Shown here piece by piece: positions 1 to 5,369 of a stretch of 5,369 nucleotides of DNA. The first letter of the stretch is position 1, and each line of letters begins with the position of its first letter. The notes under the pieces were generated by a model. It was not told where the DNA came from, ran no database searches, and saw nothing but the letters and a program-made list of their open reading frames with translations. Source of the DNA: Alphaproteobacteria bacterium (lineage in GTDB: Bacteria; Pseudomonadota; Alphaproteobacteria; CACIAM-22H2); NCBI GenBank assembly GCA_947500965.1, contig CANMWW010000192.1, positions 1 through 5,369 on the forward strand. The letters are read 5' to 3'. A program made the position numbers and the translations under genes.

Positions 1-967
1 GGGCGATCGTGGCGTCGCCCACGACGTGGATGCCCGGCACGAGGCGCGATTCCAGCGTGCGCGGCGACACCGGGCACCAGCCGCTCGCGTCGGCGAGGCC
101 GGCTTCCACCGCGATGCGGCCCGCGCGCTGCGGCGGCACGACATTGGCGACGTCGACGCGATGGCGCGCGCCGAACTCCGTCTCCAGCACGCGCGCGCCG
201 ACGTCGACGCGCGTGACGCGCCCGTCCTTCGTCGCCGGCACCCATTCGATCATGCCGGGATAGAGCTCCTTCCAGGCATCGAGGAACAGGCCCTGCTTGG
301 AGAACGCGTCCTTGGCGTCTAGCACCAGGATCTTGGCGCGCGGGCGGTTCGCCTTCATCCAGCGCGCGACCATGCTGGCGCGCTCGTAGGGCCCGGGCGG
401 GCAGCGGAAGGGATTGGCCGGCACGGACATCGCGAAGACGCCGCCATCGGGGATCGCCTCGAGCTGCCTGCGCAGCATCTCGGTCTGCGCGCCTGGCTGC
501 CAGGCATGCGGGAAGGCCTGCGCGGCCGCCTCGTCATAGCCCTCGATCGCGCCCCAGCGCATGTCGATGCCGGGCGACACGACCAGCCGGTCATAGGGGA
601 TCTCGCCGCCGCCCGCGAGTCGCACGACGCGGCGCGCGGGGTCGATGGCGCTCGCGCGGTCATGGACGACATTGGCGCCGCGGCGCGCGAGGCCCGAATA
701 GTCGTGGGTGATCGACGCCATCGTGCGCAGCCCGCCGAGCACGAGGTTGCTGAACGGGCAGGTCGTGTAGCTGCGGTTCGGCTCGACGAGCGTCACCTCG
801 ACATGCGGGTAGGCGTCGCGCGCGTGGCGCGCCGCCGCGGCGCCGCCGAAGCCGCCGCCCACGACGACGAGGCGCGGGCGGGCCTGGCCGAGCACGGCGG
901 GCGCGGCGAGCAGGGAAGGCGTCGCGAAGGCGGCCGCGAGGACGCGGCGGCGGGACGGGACCGGCAT
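1..967 (-). CDS. fccB: Flavocytochrome c sulfide dehydrogenase, FAD subunit (partial, C-terminus missing)
   Basis: Periplasmic flavoprotein that oxidises sulfide to sulfur or polysulfide and passes electrons to its cytochrome c subunit. The frame is open from the ATG at 967 to the window edge (322 codons); about 100 residues should lie beyond it. The N-terminus carries a Tat-type motif (SRRRVL, residues 5-10), a hydrophobic stretch and likely cleavage near residue 28. An FAD-binding Rossmann motif follows (VVVGGGFGG, 34-42). TCPFSNLVLGG holds Cys70, equivalent to the Cys that binds FAD covalently in Allochromatium FccB (mature Cys42). FRCPPGPYERAS holds Cys189, matching mature Cys161 of the redox disulfide. 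Its partner (Cys337) would lie off the edge. DAKDAFSKQGLF, DGRVTRVD, ASGWCPV and GIHVVGDATIA are further family blocks. The SD AAGGAG at 976-981 lies inside the end of fccA, 8 bases before the ATG. Only 5 bases separate the two genes, so they are surely cotranscribed. SoxF is an alternative name for the same family. Confidence 0.95.
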   Translation of the reverse strand, partial: MPVPSRRRVLAAAFATPSLLAAPAVLGQARPRLVVVGGGFGGAAAARHARDAYPHVEVTLVEPNRSYTTCPFSNLVLGGLRTMASITHDYSGLARRGANVVHDRASAIDPARRVVRLAGGGEIPYDRLVVSPGIDMRWGAIEGYDEAAAQAFPHAWQPGAQTEMLRRQLEAIPDGGVFAMSVPANPFRCPPGPYERASMVARWMKANRPRAKILVLDAKDAFSKQGLFLDAWKELYPGMIEWVPATKDGRVTRVDVGARVLETEFGARHRVDVANVVPPQRAGRIAVEAGLADASGWCPVSPRTLESRLVPGIHVVGDATIA

Positions 968-972
968 GGCGC

Positions 973-1281
973 TCACTCCTTCCTGGCGAAATAGGCGGCG
1001 AGCTGCGCGAGCTCCGCGTCGGTGAAGCCGCGCGCGATGCGGTTCATGATCGTCGCGGGTCGCTGGTCGGCGCGGAACTGGCGCATCGCCGCCTCGAACT
1101 CGGCCGCGCCCATGGTGCGCGCGATCGGCGGGATCGTCCCGACGCCCTCGCCCGCGGGGCCATGGCAGCCGCTGCATCCATGCGCGGCGGGCGGCGCGGA
1201 CTGCGCATGCGCGGCGCCAGTGGAGCCGGCGGCGAGTGCCACGATGCACGCCGCGACGGCCGTGACGTTGCGAATGCCCAT
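973..1281 (-). CDS. fccA: Flavocytochrome c sulfide dehydrogenase, monohaem cytochrome c subunit
   Basis: Small periplasmic c-type cytochrome (102 aa) that accepts electrons from the FAD subunit encoded just downstream. Residues 1-26 form a Sec signal peptide with a hydrophobic core and an AHA cleavage site. The single haem motif is CSGCH (Cys36, Cys39, His40). The distal ligand is probably Met79 in the block PATIMNRIARGF, which together with the C-terminal AELAQLAAYFA helix is typical of FCSD cytochrome domains. There is only one haem site, whereas the Allochromatium subunit is a dihaem protein about twice as long; monohaem forms are known, for example in Chlorobium. The start is set by a strong SD, GGGAGG at 1290-1295, 8 bases before the ATG. 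An upstream in-frame extension exists but has no signal peptide or family similarity. The gene lies 5 bases upstream of fccB and 89 bases after the cyclodeaminase-family gene, so it probably begins its own unit. Confidence 0.93.
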   Translation of the reverse strand: MGIRNVTAVAACIVALAAGSTGAAHAQSAPPAAHGCSGCHGPAGEGVGTIPPIARTMGAAEFEAAMRQFRADQRPATIMNRIARGFTDAELAQLAAYFARKE

Positions 1282-1289
1282 GATGGATG

Positions 1290-1295
1290 CCTCCC
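1290..1295 (-). promoter_or_regulatory. Ribosome binding site of fccA
   Basis: GGGAGG on the minus strand, 8 bases before the ATG at 1281. It decides the start of the cytochrome gene over the longer upstream reading frame, and it places the signal peptide exactly at the N-terminus. Confidence 0.8.
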
Positions 1296-1341
1296 TTGGT
1301 CGGGTCCGCAACTTCGCCGGGCGACGCGCCAGCCGCAACCA

Positions 1342-1372
1342 AGCCTTTCTAGGGATTTCCCCCAGAAAGCCT
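1342..1372 (-). terminator. Imperfect hairpin at the boundary of the two gene blocks (possible terminator)
   Basis: CTTTCT at 1345-1350 pairs with AGAAAG at 1364-1369. After one bulged A, GGG at 1352-1354 pairs with CCC at 1361-1363 around a six-base loop. Two outer pairs follow a C-C mismatch. The hairpin touches the stop codon of the cyclodeaminase-family gene and sits before fccA, where a terminator would be expected. No clear U-tract follows on the minus strand (only TTGGTT), so intrinsic termination is doubtful. It could instead be an mRNA 3'-end structure. No convincing -35/-10 pair was seen in the rest of the 1282-1370 gap. Confidence 0.3.
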
Positions 1373-2321
1373 AGGCCTCGCCGCCCGCGGCCGCGGCGAC
1401 CGCGGCGGCGATGGCGATGTCCTGTACCGCGAGGCCGGTCGAGTCGAAGATCGTGACGCCGTCCGCCTCGCGACGCCCCGGCGCGCGGCCAAGCACGATC
1501 TCGCCGATCTCCTCGATGCGCGCCGGGTCGAGCAGCCCCGCCGCCACGGCCTTGTGCGCCTCGCCGCGCAGCGCGGCCTGGGCGCGGGAGTCGACGACGA
1601 CGCGCGAGGCCGAGGCGACCAGCGCGGCGTCGAGCTCCTGCTTGTCCGGCGTGTCGGAGCCCATCGCGTTGACATGCGCGCACGCGCGGAGGTCGCCCGC
1701 CGCGAGCAGCGGCCGATGCGCCGAGGTGGTCGCGACGACGACGTCGCAGCCCCGCGCGACCTCGCGCGGGTCGTCGGTCTCCCGCACGTCGAGGCCGAGC
1801 GCGACGAGGTCGTCGCGGCAGGCCGCGCGGCGCGCGGCCGTCCGCCCGAAGAGCAGGACGTCGCGGCAGCCGACGACGGGGGCAAGGTGGCGGGCCTGAA
1901 GCCGCGCCTGCACGCCAGTGCCGAGGATGCCGATGCGCCCGACCGCGCGCGGCGCGAGGTGGCGCGCGGCGACGGCGCCCGCCGCCGCGGTGCGCAGGTC
2001 GGTCAGGTGCCCTTCGTCGAGCAGCACGGTCTCCAGCGCGCCCGTCTCCTGGCTGAAGATCAGCATCGCGCCGTTCCCCGATGGCAGGCCGAGCGCGGGA
2101 TTGCCCGGGAAGCCGGAGGCGATCTTGACGAGGTAGGTCGGGTCCCCGGTCACGCAGCCATGCTTGATGTGGACCTCGCCCTTCTCCATCAGCAGCTCGC
2201 CGACCGGCGGCACGTTGCAGCGGCCGGCGGAGAACGCGGCGAAGGCCTCCTCGATGCGCGCGAGCAGGTCGATCCTGCCGAGGGCGGCCTCGATCTCCGC
2301 GCGGCGCAGGATGCGGGTCAC
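1371..2321 (-). CDS. Ornithine cyclodeaminase/mu-crystallin family protein (probable NAD(P)-dependent imine reductase or cyclodeaminase)
   Basis: NAD(P)-dependent enzyme of the OCD/mu-crystallin family, 316 aa, normal family length. Members include ornithine cyclodeaminase, ketimine and pyrroline-2-carboxylate reductases, alanine dehydrogenase, EutC and iminosuccinate reductase BhcD. The substrate half has Lys66 (YLVKIASGFPGNP) and Arg110 (LTDLRTAAAGAVAARHL), both at conserved substrate-binding positions. The nucleotide fold shows GILGTGVQARLQ (131-142, GxGxxA). NAMGSDTPDKQELD places Asp223 where OCD has its catalytic Asp. The C-terminal block IFDSTGLAVQDIAIA (291-305) is typical of the family. 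The sequence looks closer to the EutC/reductase branch than to true OCD, whose GGDCPGKTEL motif is absent. The GTG start overlaps the dehydratase stop by 4 bases (GTGA). No good SD precedes it, so translation is probably coupled. An upstream in-frame extension is antisense-like shadow of the dehydratase. The substrate cannot be read from sequence alone. Confidence 0.9.
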   Translation of the reverse strand: MTRILRRAEIEAALGRIDLLARIEEAFAAFSAGRCNVPPVGELLMEKGEVHIKHGCVTGDPTYLVKIASGFPGNPALGLPSGNGAMLIFSQETGALETVLLDEGHLTDLRTAAAGAVAARHLAPRAVGRIGILGTGVQARLQARHLAPVVGCRDVLLFGRTAARRAACRDDLVALGLDVRETDDPREVARGCDVVVATTSAHRPLLAAGDLRACAHVNAMGSDTPDKQELDAALVASASRVVVDSRAQAALRGEAHKAVAAGLLDPARIEEIGEIVLGRAPGRREADGVTIFDSTGLAVQDIAIAAAVAAAAGGEA

Positions 2322-3274
2322 GACAGCACCGACCGCAGGGTCGCGAGCGACAGGTTCGCCCCGCACAGGACGATCGCGACGTCCGCGCCCGCCCAGCGCG
2401 CCGCCTGGCGCCGATAGCCCGCGACGGCGACGCCGGCCGCGCCCTCGACCATCATGTGGTGCGCCTCCATGGTGTCGCGCATCGCCGCGGCGATCTCGTC
2501 CTCGCCGACGAGGACATGCTCGTCGACGACCTCGCGCACCAGCGGGAAGGTGATGCTGCCCTGCTCCACGCCGCCCGCGGTGCCGTCCGAGAGCGTCGGC
2601 AGCGAGTCGAGCTCGAGGATGCGCCCGGCCTCCACGGATCGCGCCATCACCGCGCTGTTCGACGGCGAGCAGGCGACCACGCGCGTGGCGGGGGAATGCG
2701 CCTTCAGCCACGCGCCGATGCCGCCGACGAGCCCGCCACCGCCGAGCGCAACGAAGACCGCGTCGATGCGCGGCATCTGCCGCAGCAGTTCCACGCCGAC
2801 CGTGCCCTGGCCACCGACCACGAGGGGATCGTTGTAGGGGGAGATCCATGTCGCGCCCGTCGCCTCGGCATGGGCGCGCGCGAAGGCCTCGGTCTCGCCG
2901 GAATCGACGCCGTGCCGGCGTATCTCGCAGCCGCGGCGCGCGATCGCCGCCAGCTTGGTGGCGGAGGCGCCCTCGGGCACGAAGACCGTGGCGCGCCCCC
3001 CGGCGGCGGCGAGCGCGAAGCCGACCGCCGCGCCGTGGTTGCCGGTGGAGGCCGTGACGACGCCCGCGTCGATCTCGGCGCGCGAGAGCGACATCACCTT
3101 GTTCAGCGCGCCGCGCGCCTTGAACGAGCCGGTGTGCTGCAGGTTCTCGCACTTGAGGAACACGCGCGCGCCCGCCGCCTCGCCCAGCGCGGGCGAAGGC
3201 TCGAGGGGCGTCTCGCGCGCGTGGCCCCGGATCCGGCCGGCGGCCGCCTCGACCTCGGCCAGGATTTCCTTCAC
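2318..3274 (-). CDS. PLP-dependent serine/threonine dehydratase-like enzyme (fold type II)
   Basis: Cytosolic PLP lyase of 318 aa, of the family holding catabolic threonine/serine dehydratases, serine racemase, hydroxyaspartate dehydratases (BhcB) and EutB. These remove water from 3-hydroxy amino acids to give an enamine/imine. The Schiff-base lysine is Lys52 in TGSFKARGALN. STGNHG (76-81) holds the Asn that contacts PLP, and GGGGLVGG (178-185) is the phosphate loop. LCGAN puts Cys304 at the residue facing the pyridine nitrogen; this is Ser in IlvA-type enzymes and Cys in mammalian serine dehydratase. There is no C-terminal ACT-like regulatory domain, so it is a catabolic rather than a biosynthetic form. 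The start is GTG, overlapping the aminotransferase stop by 4 bases (GTGA), with a strong SD GGAGGAG at 3283-3289, 8 bases upstream. It overlaps the next gene in the same way. True substrate is unknown; plain L-serine or L-threonine remains possible. Confidence 0.9.
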   Translation of the reverse strand: MKEILAEVEAAAGRIRGHARETPLEPSPALGEAAGARVFLKCENLQHTGSFKARGALNKVMSLSRAEIDAGVVTASTGNHGAAVGFALAAAGGRATVFVPEGASATKLAAIARRGCEIRRHGVDSGETEAFARAHAEATGATWISPYNDPLVVGGQGTVGVELLRQMPRIDAVFVALGGGGLVGGIGAWLKAHSPATRVVACSPSNSAVMARSVEAGRILELDSLPTLSDGTAGGVEQGSITFPLVREVVDEHVLVGEDEIAAAMRDTMEAHHMMVEGAAGVAVAGYRRQAARWAGADVAIVLCGANLSLATLRSVLS

Positions 3275-4398
3275 TCGCCGATCTCCTCCAGCACCTGGGT
3301 GATCCGCGACAGCCCCTCGCGCAGGTAGTCGTGCGGCAGGCCGAAGCTGATGCGCAGGTGGTGGTCGTAGCCGAAATGGTCGCCCGGCACGATCAGCACG
3401 CTCTTCTCGTCGCGCAGCTTCTCGACGAGCTTCGACGAGTTGACCTTGCGGTTGTAGCGCATGAAGGCGATCGCCGCGGCCTGCGACGGATAGACCTGGA
3501 TCGTGTTGCCGTGCTGCGCGGCCCATTCCTGGAGCACGGGATAGCCGGCGCGGATGAGGCCGCGCGTGCGCGCCAGGATCCTGGGCCGCACCTGCGGCGA
3601 CAGCGCGATCGTGGTCAGCTTGTCCGACAGCATGGTGCCGGTGATCGTGATGTAGTCGTGGCGCGCCCACATGTCGTCGAGCACGGCGGCCGGGCCGACC
3701 ACCCAGCCGGTGCGCAGCCCGGGCAGGCCATAGGCCTTGCTCATGCTGCCGACCGCCAGGACCTTGTCGTACATGCCGTAGAAGGTCGGCGTCACCGCGT
3801 CGGTCTCGCGCTCGGCGCCGGCATAGACCTCGTCCGCGAGGATCCAGGCGCCGACGCGCGCGGCGGCGGCGACGATCGCCGCCATCTCGGCGGCGGTCAG
3901 GATGCGGCCGGTCGGGTTGTTGGGGTTGCACACGGCGATCAGCTTCGTGCGCGGCCCGACGGTGGCCTCGAGCTGGGCGAGGTCCGGCGCCCAGCCATTC
4001 GCCTCGACCAGGTCGAAGTCGCGGACATGGACGCCGCGGTTGCGGGCGACGCCCCAGACCTGGAGGTAGTTGGGGCGCATCACCACGGCCTCGTCGCCGG
4101 GCTGCAGCAGCGTGCTGACGATCAGGTAGTTGGCCTCGGCCGCGCCGGTCGTCACCAGCACGTTGTCCTCGCCCGCGGGCGGATAGTAGGCGGCGATCGT
4201 GCGGCGGAGCTCGCGCGTGCCGTTGGCCTGCGGGTAGTTGATCTCGACCTCGCCGAGCTCGCCGACCGTGCGGCCCGCCATCGCCATCAGCTCGCCGAGC
4301 TTGAGCGGGTGCACGCCGCTTTCGGACAGGTTGTAGCGGACGACGTTCTCCCACTTGCCCATCATGCGTTCCATGACGAAGGGCTGGAAATTCGACAT
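3271..4398 (-). CDS. Class I/II PLP-dependent aminotransferase, substrate unknown
   Basis: Fold-type I aminotransferase of 375 aa that should move an amino group between an amino acid and a 2-oxo acid. Visible blocks in order: an unusual N-terminal NLSESGVHPLKLGEL (23-37), TTGAAEANY (83-91), CNPNNPTG (157-164), ADEVY (188-192, Asp189 binding the PLP nitrogen), SMSKAYGLPGLRTGW (218-232, Schiff-base Lys221 and phosphate-binding Arg229), and HLRISFG (347-353, Arg349 binding the substrate carboxylate). All residues needed for catalysis are present. The sequence is not typical AspC or HisC. The start at 4398 is chosen because AAGGAG (4408-4413) precedes it by 9 bases. An ATG at 4446 overlapping the upstream stop would add 16 polar residues. 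It lies 44 bases after the phosphatase gene and overlaps the dehydratase by 4 bases, so it belongs to the same operon and probably the same pathway. Confidence 0.92.
   Translation of the reverse strand: MSNFQPFVMERMMGKWENVVRYNLSESGVHPLKLGELMAMAGRTVGELGEVEINYPQANGTRELRRTIAAYYPPAGEDNVLVTTGAAEANYLIVSTLLQPGDEAVVMRPNYLQVWGVARNRGVHVRDFDLVEANGWAPDLAQLEATVGPRTKLIAVCNPNNPTGRILTAAEMAAIVAAAARVGAWILADEVYAGAERETDAVTPTFYGMYDKVLAVGSMSKAYGLPGLRTGWVVGPAAVLDDMWARHDYITITGTMLSDKLTTIALSPQVRPRILARTRGLIRAGYPVLQEWAAQHGNTIQVYPSQAAAIAFMRYNRKVNSSKLVEKLRDEKSVLIVPGDHFGYDHHLRISFGLPHDYLREGLSRITQVLEEIGE
3283..3289 (-). promoter_or_regulatory. Ribosome binding site of the dehydratase gene
   Basis: GGAGGAG on the minus strand, 8 bases before the GTG codon at 3274. 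It lies within the final codons of the aminotransferase and supports the GTG start, which no ATG in the first 60 codons could replace without losing the N-terminal helix. Confidence 0.75.
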
Positions 4399-4407
4399 CT
4401 GGAAGTT

Positions 4408-4413
4408 CTCCTT
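4408..4413 (-). promoter_or_regulatory. Ribosome binding site of the aminotransferase gene
   Basis: AAGGAG on the minus strand, 9 bases before the ATG at 4398. It favours this start over the in-frame ATG at 4446, which overlaps the phosphatase stop codon as ATGA. The 44-base gap around it is visibly less G+C-rich than the flanking genes, as expected for a leader rather than coding sequence. Confidence 0.75.
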
Positions 4414-4442
4414 GCTGTGTTCTCTGTTCGTGGATCGGCTGG

Positions 4443-5255
4443 TCATGCGGCGACGAGGGCGAGCGCCTCGGCGTGGCGCTGCGGGTCGCCCGCGGCGAGG
4501 ATCTGGCGGCCGGTGCGGATCGAGATCGGCCGGCCTTCCCAGTCGGTGATCACGCCGCCGGCGCCCGCGAGGATCGGGGCATAGGGCGCGTAGTCGTGGA
4601 TGGACAGCCCGGAGTCGACCGCGACGTCGGTGCGGCCAGCGGCGAGGAGGCCGTAGCTGTAGCAACTGCCGCCATAGATGCGCCACTGCGTGGCGGCGCG
4701 CAGCCGCTCGAAGCGCGGCCGCTCGGCGGGGGAGAAGAAGTCCGGGTTGCTGGCCGAGAGCATAGCGCGCGCGAGCGTCGCGCATCTCCGCGTGCGGACG
4801 ACCGCGCCGTTCCACGTCGTCGGCCGCCCGATCGCGCCGATCCATCGGTCGTCGGTGACGGGATGGTCGATGATGCCGACCACCGGGGTCCCGCCATGGA
4901 GCAGCGCGACGAGGGTCCCGAACACCGGAAGCCCGGCGACGTAGGCGGCCGTGCCGTCGATCGGGTCGAGCGACCACACGTGCTCCGCCGACGCGTTCTC
5001 CGGCCCGTATTCCTCGCCGAGGATGCCGTGCGCCGGGAAGCGCGCCGCGATCATGATCCGCAGCTCGCGCTCGATCTCGCGGTCGGTGTCGGTGACGTAG
5101 CTCGAGTCCGGCTTGATCTCGACGTCGGCGGGACGGGCGCGGCGCAGCGCCATCACCGCGCGCGCGCGGTCGGCGAGCGCCACCGCGAAGTCGACATGCT
5201 CCTGCGCGTAGCCGTGGCCCGGGGCGCGGGCGGGGGAACTCGGCGTCTGGCTCAT
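4443..5255 (-). CDS. Inositol monophosphatase family phosphatase, HisN-type
   Basis: Mg2+-dependent phosphomonoesterase of the inositol monophosphatase superfamily, 270 aa (usual length about 260). Metal and catalytic motifs are visible in order: VTDTDREIE (54-62), LGEEYG (79-84, Glu81/Glu82), SLDPIDGTAAYVAG (95-108, Asp97 and Asp100), and a C-terminal HDYAPYAPILAGAGG (220-234, Asp221). The blocks PVFGTLVALLHGGTPVVGIIDHPVTD, read in parts, YGGSCYSYGLLAAG and GGVITDWEGRP resemble histidinol-phosphatase HisN more than inositol phosphatases. No histidine biosynthesis gene is nearby, and the last metal motif differs from the usual HisN pattern, so another phosphorylated amino alcohol or metabolite is possible. 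The start is supported by GGAG at 5264-5267, 8 bases before the ATG. The gene follows a transporter permease by 34 bases and precedes the aminotransferase by 44, which suggests one operon for an imported compound. Confidence 0.9.
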   Translation of the reverse strand: MSQTPSSPARAPGHGYAQEHVDFAVALADRARAVMALRRARPADVEIKPDSSYVTDTDREIERELRIMIAARFPAHGILGEEYGPENASAEHVWSLDPIDGTAAYVAGLPVFGTLVALLHGGTPVVGIIDHPVTDDRWIGAIGRPTTWNGAVVRTRRCATLARAMLSASNPDFFSPAERPRFERLRAATQWRIYGGSCYSYGLLAAGRTDVAVDSGLSIHDYAPYAPILAGAGGVITDWEGRPISIRTGRQILAAGDPQRHAEALALVAA

Positions 5256-5263
5256 CTCTTCGG

Positions 5264-5267
5264 CTCC
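5264..5267 (-). promoter_or_regulatory. Ribosome binding site of the HisN-type phosphatase gene
   Basis: GGAG on the minus strand, 8 bases before the ATG at 5255, inside the 34-base gap after the permease stop. It fixes the phosphatase start. Confidence 0.6.
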
Positions 5268-5289
5268 AGGCTTGCTGCCGCGGTGGCGC

Positions 5290-5369
5290 TCATGCGGCGA
5301 TGTAGCGGTTGGCCCGGCGCTCGACCCGCCGCAGGCCGGCCTGCAGGATCCAGGTCAGCGCGAGGTAGA
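5290..5369 (-). CDS. C-terminal end of a probable amino-acid ABC transporter permease (partial)
   Basis: Only the last 25 codons and the TGA stop (5290-5292) are in the window. They read as a hydrophobic segment followed by a basic tail: YLALTWILQAGLRRVERR, then ANRYIAA. A final transmembrane helix ending in a LERR-like basic run is the usual C-terminus of HisM/GlnP-type permeases of polar amino acid ABC importers (HAAT family). The identification rests on this short tail and on the amino-acid enzymes encoded downstream, so it is an inference. If right, the operon imports its own substrate. The gene ends 34 bases before the phosphatase start. Confidence 0.6.
   Translation of the reverse strand, partial: YLALTWILQAGLRRVERRANRYIAA

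Noticed and set aside
1371..3274. Firm assignment as beta-hydroxyaspartate cycle or ectoine degradation genes
   Set aside because: The class V aminotransferase and aldolase of the first pathway and the hydrolase/deacetylase of the second are not seen. Family resemblance alone does not fix the substrate.
506..3328. Other long plus-strand frames (506-994, 1554-2417, 2456-3328)
   Set aside because: All are antisense to confident genes, with compositionally biased translations, no SD-supported starts and no recognisable domains.
3331..4584. 417-codon open frame on the plus strand, opposite the aminotransferase
   Set aside because: It lies wholly antisense to a gene with complete catalytic motifs, its translation is low-complexity and rich in Arg, Ala, Asp and His, and it shows no family motif. 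Such frames are common in high-G+C DNA.
1371..4977. Long N-terminal extensions of the minus-strand genes (593, 678 and 568 codon versions)
   Set aside because: The extra parts run out of frame through the upstream gene, are Arg/Gly/Ala-rich, and precede starts that are well supported by SD sites, overlaps or signal peptides.
3271..5255. HisN plus HisC pair of histidine biosynthesis
   Set aside because: The aminotransferase does not read as HisC, and the neighbours are a transporter and catabolic enzymes rather than his genes.
1..5369. RNA genes, CRISPR arrays, insertion sequences, attachment sites
   Set aside because: No tRNA-like or rRNA sequence, no spaced direct repeats, no transposase and no terminal inverted repeats were seen. 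Coding sequence fills nearly the whole window.

Overview
The window is a very G+C-rich piece of a proteobacterial chromosome, probably Alphaproteobacteria or a relative, judged from base composition and protein style only. Every supported gene lies on the minus strand, so transcription runs from high to low coordinates. There are six clear genes plus the last 25 codons of a seventh. No tRNA, rRNA, CRISPR array, insertion sequence or long repeat was seen, and no gene-free stretch exceeds 90 bases.

Block 1 (about 5369 down to 1371) looks like one amino-acid uptake and catabolism operon. In order of transcription it holds the C-terminal tail of what appears to be a polar-amino-acid ABC transporter permease, a HisN-type inositol-monophosphatase-family phosphatase, a class I/II PLP aminotransferase, a fold-type II PLP serine/threonine-dehydratase-like enzyme, and an ornithine cyclodeaminase/mu-crystallin family protein. 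The last three are joined by two successive 4-base GTGA stop/start overlaps, which points to translational coupling. The dehydratase plus cyclodeaminase-family pair resembles EutB/EutC of ectoine use and BhcB/BhcD of the beta-hydroxyaspartate cycle. In the latter, a 3-hydroxy amino acid is dehydrated to an imine that an NAD(P)H-dependent enzyme reduces. The partner genes that define those two pathways are not in this window, so the substrate here is unknown. A multi-step route for an imported, possibly hydroxylated or phosphorylated amino acid is the best reading.

Block 2 (1281 down to the left edge) is a flavocytochrome c sulfide dehydrogenase pair: a small monohaem cytochrome c with a Sec-type signal (fccA) and a Tat-exported FAD subunit (fccB), cut by the window edge after 322 codons. 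Together they would oxidise sulfide in the periplasm and pass electrons to the cytochrome c pool. This frame stays open to the window edge. An 89-base gap with an imperfect hairpin separates the two blocks and probably marks a transcription-unit boundary.

The long open frames on the plus strand and in other minus frames are shadows caused by the high G+C content.
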